From positions 1,221 to 8,597 of the forward strand of contig CALMAP010000165.1 in NCBI GenBank assembly GCA_937859825.1: DNA of 7,377 bases, written 5' to 3'. The notes beneath the pieces are model-generated. The model saw only the letters and a list, made by a program, of their open reading frames with translations. It was not told where the DNA came from and searched no databases. Position numbers and translations under genes: made by a program. The stretch is from an uncultured Terriglobus sp. (GTDB lineage Bacteria > Acidobacteriota > Terriglobia > Terriglobales > Acidobacteriaceae). Below are positions 1 to 6,258 of this stretch, in pieces; positions within the stretch are counted from its first letter, which is position 1, and each line of letters opens with the position of its first letter.

Positions 1-35
1 GCGGCGCGAGTAAGTAAATCCTGCAGTACGTCAAC

Positions 36-68
36 AAACGGCACCCATGCATGGGTGCCGTTTTGTTT
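36..68. terminator. Rho-independent terminator, perfect palindrome plus T-run
   Basis: Positions 36-49 and 50-63 are perfect reverse complements, giving a 28-bp palindrome with core CGGCACCCATG/CATGGGTGCCG. It is followed by a T-rich run (TTTTGTTT, 61-68). The folded RNA would be a GC-rich stem of about 10-12 bp with a small loop around CATG, then uridines, which is the standard intrinsic terminator layout. The A-run on the left flank becomes a T-run on the minus strand, so it could work in both directions. It most likely ends a gene lying left of the window and insulates the permease gene at 215. Confidence 0.8.
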
Positions 69-149
69 GGAGGGAGCAGTGTCCTTCAGGCTGCTGAAAG
101 AAGCTGAAGACGAACCTTTTGCAATGGCCTAAGTTCCACTGCTCCCTCC
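69..149. repeat. 81-nt stem-loop closed by a 13-bp perfect inverted repeat
   Basis: GGAGGGAGCAGTG (69-81) is the exact reverse complement of CACTGCTCCCTCC (137-149), enclosing a 55-nt interior. Inside, CTTCAG (84-89) can pair either with CTGAA (94-98; only TTCAG pairs) or with CTGAAG (104-109), two mutually exclusive small hairpins. No T-run follows the closing stem, so it is not an ordinary intrinsic terminator. It lies directly after the terminator at 36-68 and 65 nt before the permease start codon. It could be a structured 5' leader of the permease mRNA, a small RNA, or a small palindromic mobile repeat. I do not recognise it as a known riboswitch class. Confidence 0.6.
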
Positions 150-214
150 GCTATGCGAGCCTGAGGAAGAATACCGGTAGCCCTACGCGCAGAACGCCAT
201 AGAATGGAAGGCGC

Positions 215-1306
215 ATGAACAAGCTCGTCGTCGGCAACCTGGTACACCGCCCGTTACGTTCCGTCATCTCGGCCATCGCGATTGCGGTCGAGGTCATCAT
301 GATCCTTTCCATCGCCGCGGTCATGATCGGCAAGGTCAACGGCTTCCACACCCGGCAGAACGGCATCGGCTTTGACATGCTGGTACGCCCCAGCAACGTG
401 AATAGTTTTGTGGGGATGAGTTCCGCGAGTGCCAATGTGAAGGTAGCCGGTGTTTTGCGGCAAATCCCAAATATTGAAGTGGTGTCGCCAGTGAACATCC
501 AAATTACCAGTTCGCTCGACAACATCTACGGCATCGACTTCGAGAGCTTCAATGCGCTCACGCCGTTCATCTTTCTGGAAGGCGGACGGTTCACCCGTCC
601 CGACAGCGTGATTGTGGACGACTATACCGGCAAGGGTCACAAGGTAGGCGACCCGATCAAGCTGCTGGACCACACCTTCTACATCAGCGGCATCGTGCAG
701 CACGGTCGTGGCGGGCGCAAGTTTGTTCCGCTGGACACAATGGGCAGCATGACCGGCACAGAGGGTAAAGCGACCGCTTTCTATTTGAAGACCAAGGACA
801 ATCCCACGCACCAGACGGAGGTTCGGGACGCCATCCTGAAGACTCCCGGGATGGAGCAGTACCACGTGCAGACGCTGGAAGAGGCGCTCTCGCAGATCAC
901 TCCCGAGAAGCTCCCCGCACTCACGACCAGCCTCTACGTCGTCACAGGCATTGCGGTCGTGGGTGGTTTTCTGGTGATCTTTCAGTCTATGTACACCGCA
1001 GTCATGGAGCGCACGCGTGAGATCGGCATCCTCAAGTCGCTTGGTGCATCGCGCGGATACATCGTCCAAGCCGTGCTGCGCGAGTCTTTGCTGCTTGCCG
1101 CCTGCGGCATCGCGCTCGGTGTAGGAGCAAGCTACCTGCTGGGCGCGGTACTCGCGAAGACGATGCCCACGCTCGACTTCCAGATCAACGGGCCGTGGGT
1201 TCTCCGGGGCATTGTGCTGGCATTTGCCGGCGCGCTGCTGGGTGCGCTGTATCCCGCTTGGAAGGCCGCCAGCAAAGACCCGATCGATGCGCTTGCCTAC
1301 GATTAG
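215..1306 (+). CDS. FtsX/MacB-type ABC transporter permease
   Basis: This is an integral inner-membrane permease (363 aa) of the FtsX/MacB/LolE superfamily, which partners with a cytoplasmic ATPase in mechanotransmission or lipoprotein/efflux systems. Visible layout: one N-terminal membrane helix (about 18-40), a periplasmic domain (about 41-230, MacB_PCD-like), then three C-terminal helices (about 236-262, 284-314 and 328-350). The family signature between the second and third helices is clear: MERTREIGILKSLGAS (264-279), the coupling region that contacts the ATPase. The C-terminus ends in the typical PAWKAASKDPIDAL pattern. Start: ATG 215 follows GGAAGG (206-211) with a short 3-nt spacer, and an in-frame TAG at 200-202 excludes an earlier start. 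One four-helix module is the normal length for the DevC/LolC-like subgroup. No ATPase gene is present downstream, so its partner is either left of the window or unlinked. The substrate cannot be read from the sequence. Confidence 0.9.
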   Translation: MNKLVVGNLVHRPLRSVISAIAIAVEVIMILSIAAVMIGKVNGFHTRQNGIGFDMLVRPSNVNSFVGMSSASANVKVAGVLRQIPNIEVVSPVNIQITSSLDNIYGIDFESFNALTPFIFLEGGRFTRPDSVIVDDYTGKGHKVGDPIKLLDHTFYISGIVQHGRGGRKFVPLDTMGSMTGTEGKATAFYLKTKDNPTHQTEVRDAILKTPGMEQYHVQTLEEALSQITPEKLPALTTSLYVVTGIAVVGGFLVIFQSMYTAVMERTREIGILKSLGASRGYIVQAVLRESLLLAACGIALGVGASYLLGAVLAKTMPTLDFQINGPWVLRGIVLAFAGALLGALYPAWKAASKDPIDALAYD

Positions 1307-1316
1307 GCAGCGCAGG

Positions 1317-1346
1317 TTGACAGCCGTTCTTCCGATGCACTAGAAG
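1317..1346 (+). promoter_or_regulatory. Candidate sigma-70 promoter for the dehydrogenase operon
   Basis: TTGACA (1317-1322) is a perfect consensus -35 hexamer. After an 18-nt spacer comes TAGAAG (1341-1346), matching the -10 consensus at four of six positions. It sits in the 62-nt gap between the permease stop (1304-1306) and the small-subunit ATG (1369). Transcription would begin near 1353, leaving only about 16 nt of leader that still includes the GGAG ribosome-binding site at 1357-1360. No terminator precedes it, so read-through from the permease gene is also possible. Confidence 0.4.
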
Positions 1347-1368
1347 GGTCGTTCCTGGAGCGATTTTT

Positions 1369-2091
1369 ATGAAGCGTCGTGAATTCGTCCGAACCCTTGC
1401 GGGTGCGTGCATTCTGCCTGAAGTGCTGCTGGGTCAGCAGACGCCTTCAACTACGAAAAACCCGCTGCCACCCCCGCCGGCACCTGTCCCGTGGACGCTG
1501 GGCCTAAACAGCAAGACACCTCAGCCCCACACCGATGTAGTGGACGACGTCGCGGCGACCGACCCTACATTCTTTACCCCTGTGCAGATGGCTACACTCG
1601 TTCACCTGAGTGCGGTGCTGGTGCCGCCTGGAAACAAGCGGCCAGGTGCGGTGGATGCGCAGGCACCGCAGTTTCTGGATTTCTTGATTGGGGACTCCCC
1701 CGCGCCACGCAAGCAGCTTTACACGGGTGGGCTGGACTGGCTCGAAACCGAGTCGCACCGCAAGTACAGCGCCGCATTCGCCAAAACCTCGCCAGAGCAG
1801 GCCGATGCGCTCCTGAAGCCTTGGCTTCGCACTTGGATGTCAGATCATCCCCCGACCGAGCCGCATGCGGACTTCGTCAACATCGCGCATGCGGACATTC
1901 GCACCGCCACCATGAACAGCAAGGCATGGAACGATGCGGTAGACCGCGCGGACGGGAACGCCCAGCAAATGTACTGGTCGCCGATTGACCCAGACACCAG
2001 CGCGGACAACTTCCGCGCGGTGCACCAGCGGCCATCACCCACACAGGCAGCACCGAAGTCCTCGCACACCACGCCATCCTATCCCCACTAA
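1369..2091 (+). CDS. Tat-exported gluconate 2-dehydrogenase subunit 3 family protein
   Basis: This is the small, cofactor-free subunit (240 aa) that accompanies a GMC flavoprotein dehydrogenase and is thought to act as chaperone and export guide. The N-terminus MKRREFVRTLAG has a twin-arginine pattern (R3-R4-x-F6) followed by a short hydrophobic stretch to about residue 22, interrupted by P17-E18. A proline-rich linker follows (32-43). The family domain runs from about 68 to 190: FFTPVQMATLVHLSAVLVPP (68-87) and GLDWLETESHRKYSAAF (121-137), with SPEQADALL (141-149), are typical. The C-terminal 30 residues are rich in Ser, Thr, Pro and His and probably unstructured. Start: GGAG (1357-1360) lies 8 nt before the ATG. 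The GMC gene begins 17 nt after the stop. By analogy with fructose dehydrogenase and glucoside 3-dehydrogenase, the Tat signal here would carry both subunits. The export role is inference; family membership is strong. Confidence 0.87.
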   Translation: MKRREFVRTLAGACILPEVLLGQQTPSTTKNPLPPPPAPVPWTLGLNSKTPQPHTDVVDDVAATDPTFFTPVQMATLVHLSAVLVPPGNKRPGAVDAQAPQFLDFLIGDSPAPRKQLYTGGLDWLETESHRKYSAAFAKTSPEQADALLKPWLRTWMSDHPPTEPHADFVNIAHADIRTATMNSKAWNDAVDRADGNAQQMYWSPIDPDTSADNFRAVHQRPSPTQAAPKSSHTTPSYPH

Positions 2092-2108
2092 GGAATTCGG
2101 AGCAGCAA

Positions 2109-3680
2109 ATGACGAACGAAGTCGTCGACGTACTCATCATCGGCTCCGGTCACGCTGGCGGCACCGCCGCCAAAGCGCTTACGGAAAAAGGCGTGAAGTG
2201 CCTGATGCTGAACGCCGGTCCGGTGGCAGACGTAAGCCGCCATACCCAGCGCAAGGCCGCGTACGAACTGCCGTTTCGCGGCTTCAAGCCGCCCGGCAAG
2301 CTGGAGCACGTCTTTCAGGCAAGCGAGTACAACACCAACGTGTGGGTCGATGAGCAGGAGGTGCCGTACACCTTCGACCCGAAGAACCCCTACAACTGGG
2401 TGCGCGTGCGTCTCTTTGGCGGCCGCTCGCTCTTCTGGTCACGCCAGTCGTTTCGGTTAAGCGATTACGAGTTCAAGGGCAAGTCGCACGACGGCTTCGG
2501 GGAAGACTGGCCCATCGACCATGCGGAACTCTCGCCCTATTATTCGCGCGTGGAGGAGATCTTTCAGGTGCACGGCGCGATGGACGGTCCGCCGCAGATG
2601 CCGGACGGCAACTTCGTGCTGGACAAGGAGCCATGGTCGGAGTCGATGCAGCGCTTCATTGCTGCAGGCAAGCCGCTTGGCGTGCCTGTGTGCAAACAGC
2701 GCACCTCACGCGGGCGCGATGGCCTCGCCAGTTCCGTCAATCTGCTGATCCCGGATGCCGAAAAGACCGGTAATCTCACGTCCGTCTCAAACGCAGTCGT
2801 TCGCGAGATCACGGTGGATAAGAACACCGGCCAGCCGAATGGCGTGCACTTTCTAGACCGGCTTTCTCACCGCGAAATGTATGTGAAGGCTCGTGTGATC
2901 GTGCTGGCTGCCGGCACGCTTGAGAGTACGCGGCTTCTGCTCAACTCGAAGCTGGCCAACAGCAGCGGCCTGGTCGGGCGCTACTTATGCGACCAGATCT
3001 ACGGTGCCGGTATCACCTGCAGCGTGCCGGAAGCGCGCAACGGGAAAGCGAACGCGAAGCTGATGGGAGGTGGCGCGATTGTGCCTCGCTTCCGCAACAT
3101 CACGACGAAAGACCAGCGTTTTCTGCGCGGATACGCCCTGAACGTAACTAGCCGCAACGGTCCGCTGGAGCCGCGCAATTTTGCCGCCTACGGTGCGGAA
3201 CTGCAGCGCAAGATGGATGAGTACAACGGGTCAGCTTTCTACATGACCATCATGGGCGAGGTGCTGGCGCGGTACGAGAACCACGTCCGCATCAACCCCG
3301 ACGTCACCGATGCCTGGGGCATTCCGGTGCTGCATGTGGATACGAAGTACACAGACAACGAGTACAGCATGGCGAAGGACGCTGTGGCGACCGGGTCGCA
3401 GATGGCGCACGATGCGGGCTTCGAGGTGCTGTCTAGCAACACCATGCCGAACCCCCCGGGCTACAGCATCCACGAGGTAGGAACCTGCCGCATGCACGAC
3501 GATCCGAAGAAGGGCGTTCTGAACCGCTGGAACCAGAGCCACGACCACAAGAACCTGTTCGTGGTGGACGGCGCGGCCTTTACGAGTGCGGGCTGGCAGA
3601 ACCCTACCATCACGATTGCGGCTCTCTCGATGCGCGCCTCGGAGCACCTTGCAGGAGAGATGAACAAGCTGAACGTGTAG
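2109..3680 (+). CDS. GMC-family FAD-dependent oxidoreductase (gluconate 2-dehydrogenase large-subunit type)
   Basis: Flavoprotein (523 aa, normal for the family) that oxidises an alcohol or sugar hydroxyl using FAD. The N-terminal Rossmann fold has GSGHAGG (12-18), matching GxGxxG. The segment RLFGGRSLFWSRQSFRL (101-117) corresponds to the FAD-contacting GG...W region, and VIVLAAGTLESTRLLL (263-278) to the second FAD-domain motif. The C-terminal catalytic motifs are HEVGTCRM with H455 and WQNPTIT with N498, a His-Asn pair as in pyranose 2-oxidase and gluconate dehydrogenases. There is no signal peptide, so export would rely on the Tat-tagged protein encoded 17 nt upstream. GGAG (2099-2102) lies 6 nt before ATG 2109. 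Odd feature: residue 35 in CLMLNAGP is Asn, where most GMC proteins have an acidic residue contacting the FAD ribose. Substrate is unknown; glucoside 3-, gluconate or another sugar dehydrogenase activity are candidates. Confidence 0.93.
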   Translation: MTNEVVDVLIIGSGHAGGTAAKALTEKGVKCLMLNAGPVADVSRHTQRKAAYELPFRGFKPPGKLEHVFQASEYNTNVWVDEQEVPYTFDPKNPYNWVRVRLFGGRSLFWSRQSFRLSDYEFKGKSHDGFGEDWPIDHAELSPYYSRVEEIFQVHGAMDGPPQMPDGNFVLDKEPWSESMQRFIAAGKPLGVPVCKQRTSRGRDGLASSVNLLIPDAEKTGNLTSVSNAVVREITVDKNTGQPNGVHFLDRLSHREMYVKARVIVLAAGTLESTRLLLNSKLANSSGLVGRYLCDQIYGAGITCSVPEARNGKANAKLMGGGAIVPRFRNITTKDQRFLRGYALNVTSRNGPLEPRNFAAYGAELQRKMDEYNGSAFYMTIMGEVLARYENHVRINPDVTDAWGIPVLHVDTKYTDNEYSMAKDAVATGSQMAHDAGFEVLSSNTMPNPPGYSIHEVGTCRMHDDPKKGVLNRWNQSHDHKNLFVVDGAAFTSAGWQNPTITIAALSMRASEHLAGEMNKLNV

Positions 3681-3708
3681 AGCATGATTCAGGTGGTCTC
3701 TCACAAAG

Positions 3709-3787
3709 CTGTCATTTCGATCGAAGTGACGGCATCATCGTTCTCCGCTCCAGCCGCACAGAACGCGGCTTCCGGTCGAAACGACAG
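3709..3787. repeat. REP/BIME-like nested palindrome between convergent genes
   Basis: The outer arms 3709-3723 (CTGTCATTTCGATCG) and 3773-3787 pair over 15 positions with one A-C mismatch and one G-U pair. An inner perfect hairpin, AGCCGC (3752-3757) with GCGGCT (3765-3770), has a 7-nt loop. The left arm is also self-complementary: GTCATTTCGA (3711-3720) pairs with TCGAAGTGAC (3721-3730) with a single G-U pair, so alternative folds exist. The sequence resembles dispersed intergenic palindromes I associate with Terriglobia genomes (inference). Lying between the stops of two converging genes (3680 and 3814), it may act as a bidirectional transcript end, although no T-run marks it as a classical terminator. 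Confidence 0.65.
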
Positions 3788-3801
3788 ATTTGCGAGACGC
3801 C

Positions 3802-3821
3802 CCTCAGTGTGCCTCAGTGTG
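3802..3821. repeat. Tandem 10-bp duplication across the propeller gene stop codon
   Basis: CCTCAGTGTG occurs twice back to back (3802-3811 and 3812-3821). The right copy contains the last codons and TGA stop of the minus-strand propeller gene (stop at 3816-3814). The left copy supplies the same CACACTGAGG string just after the stop. The pattern suggests replication slippage. Ten bases is not a multiple of three, but the frame effect is limited because translation ends inside the first copy read. Confidence 0.8.
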
Positions 3822-6168
3822 TTGGACCATGGCCAGCATGCGAAGGCGACGCAGCGAGCGTGTCGCCAAGGTGGAAATGCTTCCTCGGCACTACACGCGG
3901 TGTGCCTGAGCCTTCGGTGAGCGCGTAGGCTGCGTCTGCGTTCAGGTTTGAGAAGACCTGCTCATGCATGGGATCCGCTGGCCAGCGCAGACGAATCTCA
4001 TCGGCCTTCGTCGCGGAACCGATCCCGATGTGCTGCTCCATCGGGTTGCCGCCAAAGGACGAAACGAAGCCCACCGTGCGATAGACGTGCCGATGCAGCG
4101 GCCTGCCGTTCCCATCGCGGTCGGTAAAGGAGACATCGATACGCGTTCCATACCCTGGTCGGTTCGACCGCACTCCCTCCAGATGTAGCGTGATCGAGTG
4201 ATTGCCGCCGTGTGCTGACGCGTCCGGCAGGGGATTGCGGTAGAGCGCCGACTGGTAGGGATCGCCCGGGAAAGCACCGCCCATTTCCTCGAAGATGTCT
4301 TCGACGCCGCGGTTCTCCAGGTCAGCGAAGACGACCGCATGACCCTTCTGCAGGTGCCCCAGACCGGTGGCTGTGGTCACATCTTCAAACCGCTTGCCTG
4401 CGGTGTTGTGGAAGATGCGGTTAGGCAGCAGCGCCTCGTACGAGGGTTCGCCCGTCCCTAGATAGACATCGAGCCAGCCGTCATTGTCCATGTCGCCGAA
4501 GTTGGCGCCCATGGTTAGCATGGCGCGATCCAGCCGCAGCGTATGCGCAACATCGGTAAAAGTGCCGTCGTGGTTGTTGTGGAAGAGGTGCGGCATCTCC
4601 GCGTCCGCGGCGTGACCGGACTCAAAGCGACCCACGTCCTGCATCGACCCGGCGGAGTAACCCGCTACGAACAGATCGGACCAGCCATCGTTGTCGTAGT
4701 CGAAGAACCAGGTCGCGAAAGTATTGTGTAGGTGCCCGAGTCCGGCCTTCTCCGTCACGTCTGTAAAACGCCAGTGCGCGGGGCTTGTGCCGGTCGGGTT
4801 CGCCGCGCTCGCAGGGCCGTCGTTGCGGTAGAGCCGGTTCTCGCCTGACTTCACAGAGACGTACAGATCGGGTCTGCCATCGTTATTCAAGTCGCCCCAG
4901 CAAACGCCCTTGACGAAGCCCTGCTCGGCCAGGCCGAGTTCTTTCGCGATGTCGGTAAAGGTGCCGTCGCCGTTGTTGTGAAAGAGCTGTGAAGGGAAGT
5001 GGTCCCCAGACGTGGGATCGTTCTCGTGGCCGACGAAGACGTCGAGCTTTCCGTCATTGTCGAAGTCCGCCCACGCCGCCGTCTGCGTCGGTCCAAAGGT
5101 CAGCATGCGGGCGCGTACGGTCACGTCCTCAAAGGTACCGTCGCCGCGATTGTGCAACAGCGAAAAGGGATACTGGCCGAATTTGCCCCACCACGCTCCG
5201 CGCAGCACCATCAGGTCGGGGTGGCCGTCGTTGTCGTAATCGGTCACGACCAGGTTCAGACCGCCGATTTCGTCCTGCAAGCCGGCCTGCGCGGTGCGGT
5301 CGCTCCATGTGCCGTTGCCGTTGTTATGAAAAAGGTGCATTGCACCGAGCGGATTCGAAGTGCTGGTCGCGATGTCCAGTAGGCCGTCACCGTCGAAGTC
5401 CTCCACGACAGCGCCGCCGGAACGCGTCATCAAGTCGATGCCTGCCAGCGGTGCCATATCAAGCCACTCCGCCAGAGGGCGTTCGCTGGCGAACAGCTTT
5501 TCCGGCAGCAGGAACTTTGCCGGCACGTCCTGCGGATACTTGCCGAGCTGCATGTAGGCCACATTCAGCAGCCAGCGGGCAAGGTCATCACTGTTGTCCT
5601 GCTGCAGAATGGCGGTGAGGTCGCGCACGGCACCCTGTGCGCCTCGCGGCAATGTGTGCACGCCGGCGGCCCGGATGGGGAAGACGCAGGAGTGCTGTCC
5701 ATGGTTTGCGAGGCAATTCTCTGTTTCGCCAAGGCGTAAAGAGCTGATTGCCCGCAGATGCAGCAGGTCTCGTTTCGTCTGCGCGGATAAGTGAAGGCGT
5801 TCCGCGAGGTCTAGCGTGGGTTCCAGCGACTTCAATGCGGCTTCTGGATCGCCGGAACGCAGTTGCTCTGTTGCGAGTTGCTGTCGGACGGCAAGCTCGT
5901 CCGCCGGAGACAGCTTCTGCTCGCGCAGGATGCGGTCGTAGTAGGCGGCACGTTCCGCCGTCTTGTTTGGGTCGCTTTTCCAGTCGGTCGCGTGATAGAT
6001 GCCGCGAAGACGCTGCCCCATGGATTGGTTGCTCTCGAAGAAGGCCGCTGCTGAGGGAGAGGAAACGTTCTCACCGTGCCGGTGAACCTGCGGGATGCAG
6101 GTGAGCGGAGCGGCCAATAAGGCGAATTGCAACAGGATGAATGAGGAGCGCATGGGTATGGCAACCAT
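3814..6168 (-). CDS. Secreted FG-GAP/VCBS beta-propeller protein with ASPIC/UnbV domain (CRTAC1-like)
   Basis: Large exported protein (784 aa). A signal peptide is visible at about residues 6-24 (MRSSFILLQFALLAAP). A helical, TPR-like region follows (about 70-235), containing the paired cysteines C152 and C161. The propeller has calcium-loop motifs of DxDxDGxxD type beginning at residues 257, 310, 368, 426, 490 and 559, plus a degenerate one at 616 (D-L-E-N-R-G-V-E-D). These alternate with HNNGDGTF-like strands (near 280, 339, 396, 529 and 586), giving about seven blades. The ASPIC/UnbV domain (about 658-731) ends with IGIGSATKADEIRLRWP. The family is usually secreted or surface-bound; partners and substrate are unknown. 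Start: M1 (6168) is the earliest possible because an in-frame TGA lies at 6180-6178, but M6 (6153) gives a more typical signal peptide. Neither has a visible Shine-Dalgarno. The gene converges with the GMC gene and diverges from the glycosyltransferase. Confidence 0.92.
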   Translation of the reverse strand: MVAIPMRSSFILLQFALLAAPLTCIPQVHRHGENVSSPSAAAFFESNQSMGQRLRGIYHATDWKSDPNKTAERAAYYDRILREQKLSPADELAVRQQLATEQLRSGDPEAALKSLEPTLDLAERLHLSAQTKRDLLHLRAISSLRLGETENCLANHGQHSCVFPIRAAGVHTLPRGAQGAVRDLTAILQQDNSDDLARWLLNVAYMQLGKYPQDVPAKFLLPEKLFASERPLAEWLDMAPLAGIDLMTRSGGAVVEDFDGDGLLDIATSTSNPLGAMHLFHNNGNGTWSDRTAQAGLQDEIGGLNLVVTDYDNDGHPDLMVLRGAWWGKFGQYPFSLLHNRGDGTFEDVTVRARMLTFGPTQTAAWADFDNDGKLDVFVGHENDPTSGDHFPSQLFHNNGDGTFTDIAKELGLAEQGFVKGVCWGDLNNDGRPDLYVSVKSGENRLYRNDGPASAANPTGTSPAHWRFTDVTEKAGLGHLHNTFATWFFDYDNDGWSDLFVAGYSAGSMQDVGRFESGHAADAEMPHLFHNNHDGTFTDVAHTLRLDRAMLTMGANFGDMDNDGWLDVYLGTGEPSYEALLPNRIFHNTAGKRFEDVTTATGLGHLQKGHAVVFADLENRGVEDIFEEMGGAFPGDPYQSALYRNPLPDASAHGGNHSITLHLEGVRSNRPGYGTRIDVSFTDRDGNGRPLHRHVYRTVGFVSSFGGNPMEQHIGIGSATKADEIRLRWPADPMHEQVFSNLNADAAYALTEGSGTPRVVPRKHFHLGDTLAASPSHAGHGPTH

Positions 6169-6187
6169 CAGGATGCGTCAACGGCAG

Positions 6188-6224
6188 GGAAACTGTACAG
6201 TTTGGGCCGGCTCATACTGTTTCC
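6188..6224. promoter_or_regulatory. Candidate operator in the divergent intergenic region
   Basis: AAACTGTACAGTTT (6190-6203) is a perfect 14-bp palindrome. A third copy of the half-site, ACTGTTT (6216-6222), follows, and the wider pair GGAAACTGTA (6188-6197) and TACTGTTTCC (6215-6224) forms a 9-of-10 inverted repeat with a 17-nt spacer. It lies 22 nt from the first possible start codon of the propeller gene and about 60 nt from the glycosyltransferase start, inside a 113-nt divergent spacer. That is a natural place for a dimeric repressor or activator controlling both genes. No clear -35/-10 pair was found on either strand. The binding protein cannot be named. Confidence 0.5.
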
Positions 6225-6258
6225 TTCTGATTTGGTACGCACGGGCGGCGGCCCTGGT

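Noticed and set aside
1..17. Possible 3' end of an upstream gene (stop TAA at 11-13 or 15-17 depending on frame)
   Set aside because: Only a few codons are visible and two frames are equally possible, so no gene can be assigned, although the terminator at 36-68 implies one lies to the left.
254..1069. 271-codon open frame on the minus strand inside the permease gene
   Set aside because: It lies entirely antisense to a clear FtsX-family gene, has no recognisable motif, and is rich in His, Asp and Arg as expected for the complement of membrane-protein codons in GC-rich DNA.
1399..1410. Lipobox-like sequence before C14 of the small subunit
   Set aside because: The residues before the cysteine (A-G-A) lack the Leu at -3 and the hydrophobic stretch before it is too short; a Tat signal explains the N-terminus better.
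4989..5618. 209-codon plus-strand open frame opposite the propeller gene
   Set aside because: The translation is low-complexity Arg/Pro/Ser/Cys, typical of the antisense of repeated Asp/Gly-rich calcium loops; the minus-strand frame has clear domains.
6097..6108. Lipobox-like PLTC (C24) at the end of the propeller protein signal peptide
   Set aside because: Pro at -3 and Leu at -2 do not fit the lipobox consensus; signal peptidase I cleavage is as likely, so a lipoprotein call is not supported.
6176..6181. TTGACG (minus strand) as a -35 box for the propeller gene
   Set aside because: The matching -10 position, 17 nt on, reads TACCCA and would place the transcript start inside the signal peptide codons.
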